From positions 52,700,001-52,764,000 of the forward strand of contig CM060731.1 in NCBI GenBank assembly GCA_030704615.1: a stretch of 64,000 nt of DNA, in the 5' to 3' direction. This stretch comes from Takakia lepidozioides (lineage: Eukaryota > Streptophyta > Takakiopsida > Takakiales > Takakiaceae). A program made the translations under genes and the position numbers. This document shows, piece by piece, positions 1 through 8,814 of this stretch. The notes beneath the pieces were generated by a model, which was not told the DNA's origin, did not search any database, and saw nothing but the letters and a program-made list of their open reading frames with translations. How positions within the stretch are numbered: the first letter of the stretch is position 1; every line of letters starts with the position of its first letter.

Positions 1-943
1 AAGCTCGAACTCGGCTCACATCCGTGGGGCGTGGAACCTGTGCAATGGACTCTACCTTAGTCTGCTGTACCCCCAATCCTCCAGGATATATCATGTGACC
101 CAGATACTCAATCTGGTTGTGGAAAAACTTGCACTTGCCCCGATGTAACTTCAATCCGTGCGTCCTCAAGCGCTCAAATACCCCCTGAAGGTGTCTCTCA
201 TGCTCCTCCACCGTAGCACTAAAGATGATGATGTCATCTATGTAGCACCGAGCAAACTCCACCCCTGCTAGAATCCTGTCCATGACTCTTTGAAACTCAG
301 CGGGAGCGTTTTTAAGCCCAAATGGTAAGAACCGCCACTGGTATAGGCAATCCTTCCCGTGCTCATTGATCCCCCAGAATGCCGTCTTTTGCTTATCCGC
401 CTCCTTGATCGGCAACTGGTGATATCCGGATCGTAAATCCAACGTGCTAAAGACCTTGGAATGCCCAATGGCATCAAAGATCTCCTCTGGTGTTGGCATG
501 GCATACCTATCGGACTTGGTCTGACGATTTACAGGCCGGTAATCACCGCACATACGTCTCTCCGTCCAATTGCCATAGACATCCTTCTTAGCTGGCATCA
601 CTGTGGCTGAAGCATACTCTCCACCAGAGAGCTCCACCAAACCTGCCTCCCAGAGATCTTGAGTCCTCATCTGAATCAAAGACCTCTCCATGTCACTGTA
701 TCTATAGGGTCTCCGAAAGATTGGCGTGTCAGTGGCCAACTCAATACGGATCTCTTGACCCTTCAGTGCTCCCAAGTCCTTCAAACTGAAGGCAAAGCAA
801 TTCCTGTAAGCCCTCAGGAACCGCCGTATACGTCGTCTCTCTCCTCCGGTGACAATGGGTCCAATATCAGGCTCCCAATTGTCCTCCGTAACTGCAACCT
901 TAAGTCCAGTGGGCTTAGAGGTAGAGGACGCGTCCCGTGGTTG
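1..943 (-). CDS. Reverse transcriptase of methyltransferase retroelement (partial, expressed by stop readthrough)
   Basis: The minus frame is open from just after the UAG at 944-946 to base 1. It encodes a linker, then a gypsy-type RT with the motifs YAMPTPEEIFD, LRSGYHQLP, FGLKNAPAEFQRV, the catalytic YIDDIIIF and LGHMIYPGG. RT copies the element RNA into DNA in the virus-like particle. There is no good independent start, and the frame is continuous with the upstream protease-methyltransferase ORF, so expression by UAG readthrough is the simplest reading. The C-terminal RT and RNase H are beyond the window. Copy 2 (44,678-45,720) shows the same frame relation. Confidence 0.88.
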
Positions 944-946
944 CTA
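938..946 (-). promoter_or_regulatory. Putative leaky UAG stop (UAG CAA CCA) between methyltransferase and RT
   Basis: On the minus strand the ORF ends GCA TAG CAA CCA and the same frame continues into RT. The six bases after the stop fit the CARYYA context known for tobamovirus-type UAG readthrough in plants. The same stop and context occur in copy 2 at 44,675-44,683. The sequence and conservation are seen directly; readthrough itself is inferred. Confidence 0.6.
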
Positions 947-3586
947 TGCTGCAACCTCTTGAGCAGTACCCCCTTCCTGCTCAGTCAATGACAAGGCCTC
1001 ATCCTGCCCCATCATCTCATCATTGAGAACCTCCTCATCCCGAGAAGAATCCCCAACCTCATCCATCACAGCTGCCTTCGCTGCCAACTCCCTCTGAACC
1101 TCGAGCACCTCCCACATGTGCCATGGATGTCTACACCTCGTGGTCCTCACCGGCTCGCCCCCACTCGCTGCCTGTACCGTCTTGGTAGGCAGAGAGACCA
1201 TCAAGGGAAGTGCGCTCCGCACTCTACGTTGCTCAGCCATAGCCAAGCTGACAATCCAGGTCAAGCAATTGAGATCCATTGCTTGCCCCAACACCTGACG
1301 ACGTGATGCCTCAGAAAGGGAAGGCACCGCCGTGGTCCCAGTGGAAAACCCCATAGCCCGCTCTCGTTCGTCGGCATTAGGCTCCACTAACTGCTGCAAC
1401 TGAGCATCCCACAGGAGGCCAGGTCCACCATCCCGAAAAGCATGGGATCCTGGGAAGCTGAGCAGTGTAGGTAATGCTGCTCGTGGTTGACCCACTCTGT
1501 TGACCACTGCCAAAGGTGAACGGTCATCGTGTCTCACACGTTGAGACTGCCTTCCTGTGTCCAAAATGCCATCCACGGTGAGGTGTGCTGGCCGCTGCAC
1601 CCCATCAAATGCACGCTTGAGCAGTGCGGGTGGCATCAAGTTAGTCCACCATAGTCGTGGACGATGAGCCCGTGACCCCACTGCAGCTGCATCCAGCAAT
1701 ACTGCTGACCCAAGCCACGACCGGACTTGATGCACACTGGCCATCACCCTGGCCCGAGAATCACCCATCAGTGGCACATTCTCCAAGATGTATGCTGGAA
1801 ATACAGCTTGATGAAGCTGCAAGTGGCGCAAAACCCGCACCATCTCCCAAAATAGACCCGTCCTCGAGTCTCGCAATCCATTGCCATGCCCGGCTGATGA
1901 ATGCCCTTGGCAGGGCCAACCTGCCACTACCAGATCAATGGAGCCAACCCGCTCCAAATCCTGCGCCCCCAGCAACGAAATGTCTGCTGGCAAGGCCTGC
2001 TGATATCCACGAACTGCAGACACCTGCAACAACTCAGGGTGCTGCTGCACCATCTGAGCAACATGGCGCAGTGAGACGCGTTGTGCAGTCTCATCCCTCT
2101 CCACATACAGGTAACGTCGAACTCGTACACCTGCCTGCAGCACTGCAGCCAATCCAGTGCTGATCCCGCCAAATAAGTCCAGAAGGCATATGCCTTCATC
2201 CGGTCGCTGCCACACAAGAGGTGTGGTGTCCAATGGCGACAACTGAGGTGGTTCTGGTACAATCACCGCACTCTCCTCCTCTCCTGACGGTACAAAAGCT
2301 TCTACCCAAGCTTGTTGCACCCGTCCATCAGCAGCGTGCTGCAAATCCTTGCTCGTACCCCACAACGGAGTGTGAGCAACCATGGCAGGCAACTCCGCCG
2401 TACCATGCATGTCATCCTGCTCTGCTGGAGGTGGCACATCCTCTGCATAGGCATTGCCTTCCAGCAACTCTCCAGGCGAGCTGACTGCAGCTGTGAAGGT
2501 GGCTAGTGTTGGCATCTTGCCCCGCTGAGCAGCTGCAATACCCCCAATGAATGTCACAGGGAGCTGTGCACGGCGACCATCCCCTGACTGCCATCCAGGC
2601 CTGTAGGATGCTGACTCCTCCCAGAAATCCAGGGTGAAGCCCATGGGGTATAACACTGCCCCACCAACGAGGACATCGTAAGAGACCGCGTCTGTCACAA
2701 TGGCCTTGGCTCGCATCACTGAGCCATCTACAGGATGATCCGGCTGCAGTCTAATAGCCAACTTATGCCGTGTCATGCCCCGAGCCTGCTCTGATCCTCC
2801 CAGAGATGTCTGTATCTGGAAAGGACAAGGCTCCATATCCGCCTCCATGAGGCCCAAACCTGCAATAGCAGCTCTGCCCAACATCAGTGGCTGAGCTCCT
2901 GAGTCCAACAAGACCCGCAGTGGCCGGTACTTCTTGCCTGTCGGTCCACTCAAAGTGAAAATGCCTCCCTGGTTGTCTAACAAGACAACTCCAGATGTCA
3001 CCGTGGCGCGCTCAAAGGCTGGCCTGGCTGGCAGCTCCGTCAATCTGGCAGCTGCAGCTTGCCAGGGCGCTGCCGTGGCAGTCTTGACCCTCAAATCCGA
3101 GGATCCCTCTGCCACTACACCTTCCACTAACTCCGCAGAAGATGAAGTGACCTCCCCACTCTCGCAGAGTGTTGCTGCTAATCTGAAGACTGCAGCTCGT
3201 CTCACTCCCGGCGTCGCAATCATGGTTGCCGAGAACAGTGGGGCTTGACACACAGAGGTGGCTGCCCCCAACAACACACCGGCCGCACTAGCCTTGGCAG
3301 CAGGAGTCAATGCTGCACGTGTAGCTCTCCCCAATGGCATAGTAACCTCCGCCTCGGTAACAGTCGGGCGAGAACTAGGTGCCATGGATGGCGTTGACAC
3401 TGTCTCCGCCAAGGTGAATGACTGAGGCAGCCTTGCCTGACGGCTTGCCTCCCCACGTTGTGGATCCAACTCCACCTCTGCACCTCGTGGCTCAGGAGCT
3501 CGTGCTGCTCCTCCAGTCACGGCTGCAGCAGACTCCACCTGCACTAGTGGTAGTGCTGCTCCGCACATGAATCCCATGCCTCCCAT
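944..3586 (-). CDS. Retroelement polyprotein: aspartic protease plus DNMT3-like cytosine-5 DNA methyltransferase
   Basis: 880 codons from the ATG at 3586. After a low-complexity N-terminal part, a retropepsin-like protease has LLDSGAQPLMLG near residue 222. From about residue 463 to 785 comes a C5 cytosine methyltransferase. Its motifs are LDLFGGISTG (SAM binding), GWPCQGHSS (catalytic Cys, near 555), YILENVP (near 598), AHRPRLWWTN and RRQVLGQA. The short motif spacing, the motif I form and the AHR-x-R-x-W block look like DNMT3/DRM rather than DNMT1. All expected catalytic residues are present, so it may be active on DNA. In this copy the protease frame is shifted by one base from gag; copy 2 indicates that gag, protease and methyltransferase were once a single ORF. 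Whether the enzyme marks the element's own cDNA or target chromatin is unknown. Confidence 0.92.
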   Translation of the reverse strand: MGGMGFMCGAALPLVQVESAAAVTGGAARAPEPRGAEVELDPQRGEASRQARLPQSFTLAETVSTPSMAPSSRPTVTEAEVTMPLGRATRAALTPAAKASAAGVLLGAATSVCQAPLFSATMIATPGVRRAAVFRLAATLCESGEVTSSSAELVEGVVAEGSSDLRVKTATAAPWQAAAARLTELPARPAFERATVTSGVVLLDNQGGIFTLSGPTGKKYRPLRVLLDSGAQPLMLGRAAIAGLGLMEADMEPCPFQIQTSLGGSEQARGMTRHKLAIRLQPDHPVDGSVMRAKAIVTDAVSYDVLVGGAVLYPMGFTLDFWEESASYRPGWQSGDGRRAQLPVTFIGGIAAAQRGKMPTLATFTAAVSSPGELLEGNAYAEDVPPPAEQDDMHGTAELPAMVAHTPLWGTSKDLQHAADGRVQQAWVEAFVPSGEEESAVIVPEPPQLSPLDTTPLVWQRPDEGICLLDLFGGISTGLAAVLQAGVRVRRYLYVERDETAQRVSLRHVAQMVQQHPELLQVSAVRGYQQALPADISLLGAQDLERVGSIDLVVAGWPCQGHSSAGHGNGLRDSRTGLFWEMVRVLRHLQLHQAVFPAYILENVPLMGDSRARVMASVHQVRSWLGSAVLLDAAAVGSRAHRPRLWWTNLMPPALLKRAFDGVQRPAHLTVDGILDTGRQSQRVRHDDRSPLAVVNRVGQPRAALPTLLSFPGSHAFRDGGPGLLWDAQLQQLVEPNADERERAMGFSTGTTAVPSLSEASRRQVLGQAMDLNCLTWIVSLAMAEQRRVRSALPLMVSLPTKTVQAASGGEPVRTTRCRHPWHMWEVLEVQRELAAKAAVMDEVGDSSRDEEVLNDEMMGQDEALSLTEQEGGTAQEVAA

Positions 3587-3596
3587 ATCTCCTCCA

Positions 3597-5147
3597 TCAG
3601 GAGCAGGAGGTGGACCATCCCGCCTGGGAGCCGGTACCGCCTGAGCTATAGCTATTTGCAGCGAGCCTCTGCTCTAGCTGCTGAAGCCGGTTGGCCATGC
3701 CTTGGTCAACACCCTGACCACCGCGTCCTTGGCTATGTTGAGCTTGCCCTTGGCCTGCACCTCGTGCCCGACCACCTCGTCCTCTGTGGGCTGGTCCACC
3801 TCGCCCCCGGCCACCATTGTTCCCTTGGAATTGGCCTGGGCGCAACTCAGGATGCAAGTCATAACACTGGGCATCTCCATGCCCATACTTGCCACAATGC
3901 CCACACTGCAACTGTGCAGGCTGTGCTTGTGCCGGCCTTCTGCCACTCTCTGGGCAATCTCTCTTGACATAAGGTCCTCCACATGTCCAACATATCACCC
4001 CTGGTTGCTGTTGGCCTGCAAAAGATGCCACGGGCCTTTGCACCTGAGGCCCCCTGTAAGCTCCATAGAACTTGGGCTGGGCAACCTTGCCCCCCTGACC
4101 ACGCTGTTGGGCAGTCCCTTGTGCTTGTGGGCTGACAACTGTGCCCCGTACAGGCATGTCCTTGCCAAATCCAATTGTAACAACTCGTTCCTCCACCATG
4201 TTGAGCTCAATCCGCTCAGCCAGCAGAAACACATCTGCTAATGTGGGTTGGGCTGCTTGTAACAAGGTTGCATCTCGCACCCTTCTCTTGAGCTCCTTGT
4301 CCAGAATTCCATACCAAAACTGGATTGCCTGAGCTTCAGTAACCCCTTGGATCACACTTATCAAGCGCCTCATACGAGTGTACGCCTCTCGCAGGCTCTC
4401 ACTGGGTTTGCGCTGGAAGTCTTGCAAACTTCGCAGCTTCTCTGTCCGTACACCTTGGTAGTTCCTCCGCAACTCCTGGAAGAACTCCACCACCGGGTTG
4501 AATCTTGGCAAATGTGTTGTAGTCGTGGCAGGAGAAGTAGTAGCACCTTTTGAACTGGTACCACCTTCAGAAGTACCAGCACTACTTGCTCCACTACTAG
4601 TGCTGGCAGTGGAAACTATTGATACTGATGCAGCTACTGGTCGCGTCGTGCCTCGAGTAATGGAGACGTAGTCAGGTGACCAATACATCCTCCACTCCTC
4701 AATCTCTGCTTCATGTCCTCGCCTGAACTCGTGGTAATCATCCATAGGCGGGCCTTCCAAATGCTGGAACAGTCCCTTCCACGCCATGAATGGGGTGAAT
4801 AGTTGTGGATTGCGCATCTGCTGCAAATCACACCAGCTGTCGAACTCCTGGATAAAGTCATCCAACTCGATTGTGCCCACAGCTCCAGAGTACCTACGAG
4901 GCCCCTTGGTAGCTCCATACATCACCTCCATGTCGTCCCACAACAATGGCGAATGAAAGTGCACACCTGTTGATGAAGCCTCCGAGTCTGTGTCTGACGC
5001 TACAGTAGTTGAGGGTGGCGGTGAAGGTGGTCTGAACCGAATACCTCGTCTTGTGACCCCACTCTCACTGTCACTGCTTGTAGCCGTACTCCCCTCAAAA
5101 CCCTTGGGTAACTCCGTAATGACACTCACAATGTGCACCTCCTCCAC
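3597..5147 (-). CDS. Gag of methyltransferase retroelement, copy 1
   Basis: 516 codons. A Ser/Thr-rich N-terminus is followed by a retrotrans_gag-like capsid region (FNPVVEFFQELRRNYQG, then LREAYTRMRRLISV). Two CCHC-type zinc knuckles lie near residues 385-430. The second, CGHCGKYGHGDAQC, is canonical; the first, CWTCGGPYVKRDC, has Tyr where His is expected. An RG-rich tail follows. Gag packages the RNA. The ORF ends 11 bases before the protease ATG in another frame. Alignment with copy 2 shows a one-base indel near 3650 (GCAAATAGC here, GCCATGGC there), so the separate gag stop is probably a lesion rather than programmed. Confidence 0.88.
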   Translation of the reverse strand: MEEVHIVSVITELPKGFEGSTATSSDSESGVTRRGIRFRPPSPPPSTTVASDTDSEASSTGVHFHSPLLWDDMEVMYGATKGPRRYSGAVGTIELDDFIQEFDSWCDLQQMRNPQLFTPFMAWKGLFQHLEGPPMDDYHEFRRGHEAEIEEWRMYWSPDYVSITRGTTRPVAASVSIVSTASTSSGASSAGTSEGGTSSKGATTSPATTTTHLPRFNPVVEFFQELRRNYQGVRTEKLRSLQDFQRKPSESLREAYTRMRRLISVIQGVTEAQAIQFWYGILDKELKRRVRDATLLQAAQPTLADVFLLAERIELNMVEERVVTIGFGKDMPVRGTVVSPQAQGTAQQRGQGGKVAQPKFYGAYRGPQVQRPVASFAGQQQPGVICWTCGGPYVKRDCPESGRRPAQAQPAQLQCGHCGKYGHGDAQCYDLHPELRPGQFQGNNGGRGRGGPAHRGRGGRARGAGQGQAQHSQGRGGQGVDQGMANRLQQLEQRLAANSYSSGGTGSQAGWSTSCS

Positions 5148-5713
5148 GTGACACTATAAGGCTCTAGTACTAATCTAATAGTGACACGGGTGGGCACCTG
5201 TTGCAGTCTAAGGGTCATATCCCAATGGCTCAGGGCACCTGCACCTGCATCCACCGCAAGAACTCGTATGGTTGGCTGGTCATCAACCCAGCCTCACCAT
5301 AGAAGAAACACTGGTGGTCTTGCTGGTCATCACTCCAGCCTCACCATAGAAGAAACACTGGTGGTCTTGCTGGTCATCACTCCAGCCTCACCACCGACAG
5401 CATACTCTAGGATTGACCGGTGATCAAATCCGGCCTAATCCCTATGAAAGCAAGCGCCCACACAAAACCAACATGGCGCACAGTCAAGCATGCAGGTGTT
5501 GGGGGGGATCCAAACACAAGAAATCAAAACATCAACACCCCCACACCAAAATCCAGCAGCAACGCTGATCCTGCAGAATATCCCAGCCCAAAACCCCGGA
5601 CTGACTGGCCTCCACCAAGAGAGGCTTTGGCAACTACAAGTACAAGGTAATGAAAATAGTACAGAGATGGAGGGGAAGAATAGAAGCCCGACCAAGCAAG
5701 ATCTAATCCTGAT
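5148..5713 (-). other. Leader between ORF249 and gag, with 47-bp tandem repeats
   Basis: No convincing gene. It holds 2.5 tandem copies of a 47-bp unit (about 5276-5322, 5323-5369 and a partial to 5394). Copy 2 has fewer units at the same place. The TAT near 5402-5404 is the empty site corresponding to the CACTA insertion in copy 2, which makes this copy the reference for the uninterrupted leader. Confidence 0.7.
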
Positions 5714-6463
5714 CTATGCTATCAACTGCCAGACTTCTCTCAAAGTGCCTCGCTCTGCATGATGGTAAGGTGTAGGAGGTATATCTATGTCCAGAAACCT
5801 GCCACTAACCTTGTCCCAAGCTACAGTAGCTCGCTCTAACCAACCCTCCTCCTCTTTCTGCCAGATAGAGACAAAGCAATACTCCCCTATCTCCCGCTCA
5901 CTGAACACTAAAGAAAACAAAGGTAGGGTCTGATAGTCTCTCAACTCGAAAGCTTTGAGACGGTTGCGGGTGTCCTCATTGCGAATGACTGCATCTCCTT
6001 CACGCACAACAAACATGTCATTGCTGATGAACCCCCGCTCGTGGTTGCCCTGTGCAGAGCGTATCCGGCTGCAACCATGTCTGATTGCACAAACTTGTGT
6101 AGCTCCTGCTCCTCTGCTCCAGTACACCACGGCCTTGTGGCTGAACACCTTGGTCCCCGGGGCTGTCTTTGGCTGTGTTCCAAGCCTAGCTTCCACCCAC
6201 TTTGGTATTTCACCTACAGTTGCAGAACTGCTGGCTCCAACAGAGTTCTGACTGTCCAAGGCGATATTGAGGCCCTCAATGCCAACTACAGCAGTCTGTT
6301 GTCTACTGTTAATGCCTGACTCCCAGTATGCAATCAACTCGTCCAACTGTTCTCCACTCAAATCAGTCTGAGTTCCTTGGGAAACATAAATCTCGTCCCC
6401 TTTGGTACACAGGCTAAGAGAAGAGACCTGCCCTTCAACGACGTCCTCATTTCCCCCAGCCAT
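5714..6463 (-). CDS. ORF249, uncharacterised protein upstream of gag (copy 1)
   Basis: 249 codons starting MAGGNEDV. I do not recognise a domain. The protein is soluble-looking with no signal peptide or membrane segment, rich in charged and aromatic residues in its C-terminal half (LVFSEREIGEYCFVS), and has a central part with scattered Cys and His. A second copy at 33,528-34,277 has the same length and start and differs at roughly 30 residues by eye. It lies before gag, where plant gypsy elements normally have only a leader. The ORF is intact in both copies although gag and pol of copy 2 are broken, which argues that it is a real protein of the element. Silencing suppressor, packaging or host-derived roles are all open. 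Confidence 0.75.
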   Translation of the reverse strand: MAGGNEDVVEGQVSSLSLCTKGDEIYVSQGTQTDLSGEQLDELIAYWESGINSRQQTAVVGIEGLNIALDSQNSVGASSSATVGEIPKWVEARLGTQPKTAPGTKVFSHKAVVYWSRGAGATQVCAIRHGCSRIRSAQGNHERGFISNDMFVVREGDAVIRNEDTRNRLKAFELRDYQTLPLFSLVFSEREIGEYCFVSIWQKEEEGWLERATVAWDKVSGRFLDIDIPPTPYHHAERGTLREVWQLIA

Positions 6464-6726
6464 ACAAGGAGTACATCCACAGATTTGTCTCTAATATAGA
6501 CCAGCACAGGTTCTAGAGACAGGATTGTGGATCTTTCATGGCACACTCACACTCTAAAATTTCCATAGATTTTTAGCAGAGTCCCAAAAACAGAAACCAG
6601 GTCTAGATAGGTAGATTTCCCCTTTCTGCAGCTATCCCCTCAAAAACTGAGTCAAACGGAGCTCATTTGACAAAGATATGACCAACCAGGCTCTTTAAAC
6701 ATTTAAATTAGATCAAAAAGGCTCTG
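6464..6726 (-). other. 5' leader of methyltransferase retroelement copy 1
   Basis: Non-coding. It is alignable to 33,325-33,527 of copy 2 (shared blocks include GAGCTCCGTTTGAC and GATAGCTG(C/T)AGAAAGGGG). Beyond about 6690 the two copies diverge, so the 5' end of the shared element lies near here. No primer binding site or LTR was identified. Confidence 0.55.
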
Positions 6727-7504
6727 TTTTTTTTTTTTTTTAACACCAAAACGCTTTTGTCATTACAACCTGTTCCCAGGTTATCTACGAGTTCCCGAGG
6801 TCGTTCCCCTCCAGGATTCTCCAGGCACCAAGAGCTCGTTAATTCCAACACTCGACCTCAGTTGGGTGGGGTATCACGATTTGCTTTTCTCTGCGCGTGG
6901 GCCTGCCTCCTCGAGACCTAGAGACTGCAAACCAGCGAGTGGGGCGATTTCAAGAGTAGATGCACTGCGCAGCACCTTCATGGCTTATGGACAGGCGGCC
7001 TGCTGTGATGTGGCCGTCTTTGCATGGAATCCAAAGCCAAGACCAGCTTGAAGTTCCATCAACTTGGTCTAATTCGCATCTCTCATGTTTTCCTGCAACG
7101 GCATTGACGCCCACAATTTCCAGGGCTTGCACTGAAGCATTTCTAAGCTGTTCTTAGGCCACTAACACACCCTGTGTAGCTGCAGAAATTGTTCCCACGG
7201 GACCCTATAGCTTCACCTGTAAGGCTGCTCAACGCCTGAGCTTAGAGTATGGTTGGATCACTTGCTCATTAAAGGCCCACAGGATCTCTACAAAAGGACC
7301 CCAGCCTGACCACCACCTGCTTGTGCCAGCTTGTTCAAAGATTTGCCCAGGTACTTTCCTTGTCTCTCAGCAACACTCTTCGTTTGCGGTAGGGCTTCCA
7401 TTAGTAACTGGATCAACTGCCAAGCTTCCACCAGGGCACTTCTTCACAGGTAAGGAGTGGACAAAGGAAGAAGATCCAACACCCATTGATCAACCAGCAG
7501 CCCG

Positions 7505-7690
7505 TATAGCACCTCCGTCTAGCGCCACTGACTTCAACAGCAGGCTCAGCAGGCTTTGTCCATAGAGAATGTTCAATAGTTCAAACAGCTCAGCATCACT
7601 GGCCAGCTCCAGTACAGAGTGTAGCTCTGGATCAAATGCAGCTCCTAGCACTGACTCTTTGCCAGTAAGCAGGTATATCTCTGCTGCTTT
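7505..7690 (-). pseudogene. Third host-gene fragment in the chimeric retrocopy (possibly UPF0174/YaaW-like plastid protein)
   Basis: The minus strand reads KKAAEIYLLTGKESVLGAA, then LELASDAELFELLNILYGQS and LLKSVALDGG. The pattern resembles, from memory, a plant plastid protein of the YaaW/UPF0174 type, but I am not sure. Sequence from 7500 down to 6742 has coding-like stretches (for example VGVNAVAGKHERCEL near 7120) broken by stops that I cannot assign. Confidence 0.35.
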
Positions 7691-7767
7691 CTTGTCATGT
7701 TGTAAACAGCCTTGGAAGGTTTCAGACTTGGGGGAGTTTCAGACCTTGAGCTGGTCCACCTGTGACT

Positions 7768-8123
7768 TCTCGACCTGGATGAATAGTTGTACGCTTCAGT
7801 CTGTGCTGGGTCAGCTGGATTTGGGCATCTAGCAGCTCCTGGATGCCAACCAGAATTTGTTTCACGGTGATGGCTGGTCTCCACCCAGAGTCCTCATTGA
7901 GGATAGAGAGGCACACTGTGCCTGACGGATACAGGTTCGGGTGAAAGAAGCCTACGGGAAACTTGCACTTGGGTGGCTTACTGGGATAGTCCTCGCTGAA
8001 ATGGATTGCAGTTGGGTAGAATCCCCCTTCCCAATCAGTCCCAGCTTTGCCAGGTAAAGTGCACTGCCAGATCATGAGATTGAGAGACCCGTCCGTCCCA
8101 GCCTCTGGCCTTGCCACAAAACC
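7768..8123 (-). pseudogene. UBC9-type SUMO-conjugating enzyme fragment fused to GMP synthase
   Basis: UBC9 transfers SUMO to target proteins. The reading frame leaves GMP synthase at QYHPE and enters UBC9 at GFVARPEAG without a break. It runs through [40 protein letters not shown] (catalytic Cys in GTVCLSI) and [19 protein letters not shown]. The first roughly 18 UBC9 residues are missing. After LLD a frameshift moves to [11 protein letters not shown], and a further shift gives QLFIQ before similarity ends. The active site is intact, but the missing N-terminus (SUMO and E1 contact) and the frameshifts make function unlikely. Confidence 0.85.
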
Positions 8124-8714
8124 CTCGGGATGATATTGAAGAGCATAAATTCCAGCAGCGCTGTTCTCAATGGCAGCAATGTTGCCCTGCAAACTGGTGG
8201 CTACGACGTGAAAGCCTGGTGAACGTTAACTGCCTCATCACCATGACTCATCCACACGACCGGGTTTGAGAAGCTCTCTGCATCACCATATAGTTTACTA
8301 TCCTTCACAGCAGCTATTTACATGCGCCCATACTCTTGGCTCTCCGCCTGCTTGACCTCTCCTCCCAGCACTTTGACAATAAGGTGCAGCCCGTAAAACG
8401 CCAGGCACTACGATCCCATGATTCCTTGTGTACTCGAAGAAGCCATCAGGCACAGTTGGAGAGCCCTCTTCATGGACAGAACGGGGTCCACCTGAGAGAA
8501 TTATAACGGAGGGATTGAGCCCCTGAATGGCTTCCAAGGGGGTACCAGCAGGTAAGCAAAAGGGGCAAATAGAGAACTGTTGGACACGACGGTGATAAGA
8601 TGCGTATACTGCGATCCGAAGTCCAGCATCAGCACCACATTCCCTCAATGCCTGTCCGCTGCCTTCTCCATCTCTGCAACCTTCTCCTTCTCCCTCTAAT
8701 GGACTGTACAGCAC
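8124..8714 (-). pseudogene. GMP synthase glutamine-amidotransferase fragment
   Basis: GMP synthase makes GMP from XMP using glutamine; this is its class I amidotransferase half. The minus strand reads LNPSVIILSGGPRSVHEEGS and PDGFFEYTRNHGIVVPGV, matching the segment before the catalytic Cys loop of plant GMP synthase. The nucleophile region is frame-shifted. A second block at 8192-8124, [22 protein letters not shown] broken here as [10 protein letters not shown] and [10 protein letters not shown], contains the HPE of the catalytic His-Glu pair. The piece between these blocks is degraded. It is clearly a pseudogene. Confidence 0.75.
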
Positions 8715-8814
8715 CTATGCTCTTGCGCACAGACCAGCGAAACAGCAAGGCCAGATGGACTCCCGCCCCAAGATATATATTATAATAATGCTAAAACAAA
8801 CATTGTATCTAGCT

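Larger units (their letters stand above)
1..6726 (-). mobile_element. Ty3/gypsy retrotransposon with cytosine methyltransferase, copy 1 (runs off left edge)
   Basis: Reading leftwards on the minus strand the order is a leader, a 249-aa ORF, gag, protease plus cytosine methyltransferase, then reverse transcriptase, which is cut by the window edge. RNase H and integrase lie outside. The same order is found in plus orientation at 33.3-46.55 kb, so this is a repeated element and not a host locus. Similarity between the two leaders begins near 6690 here, so the true 5' end is not fixed and no LTR was recognised. Copy 1 is the better preserved copy: protease, methyltransferase and RT are all open, and only a one-base indel separates gag from protease. 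Confidence 0.9.
6727..8800 (-). pseudogene. Chimeric poly(A)-tailed retrocopy: GMP synthase / UBC9 / further host transcript pieces
   Basis: Read on the minus strand, pieces of at least three host coding sequences follow one another without introns and end in a run of 15 A (6741-6727). First comes the amidotransferase part of GMP synthase (8714-8300, then 8192-8124), next UBC9 (8123-7768), then a piece with LLTGKESVLGAAFDPELHS (about 7690-7505), then unassigned sequence to the tail. Intron loss plus poly(A) point to reverse transcription of mRNA. Joins at short homologies point to template switching. Several frameshifts make it non-functional as a whole. It begins beside an LTR-like repeat (8815-9215), an arrangement seen again with patellin fragments at 46.55-48.03 kb. 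Confidence 0.72.

Noticed and set aside
5490-5762. 90-codon plus-strand ORF in the retroelement leader
   Set aside because: No motifs; overlaps the antisense of ORF249 and the leader. The matching region of copy 2 has only shorter, differing frames.
6727-6741. T-run as a bacterial-type terminator or simple microsatellite
   Set aside because: It is the complement of a poly(A) tail directly after retrotransposed coding sequence; the DNA is eukaryotic.
7722-8192. Functional SUMO E2 (UBC9) gene
   Set aside because: The N-terminus is replaced by GMP synthase sequence, the C-terminus is frameshifted and it sits in a poly(A)-tailed intronless copy.
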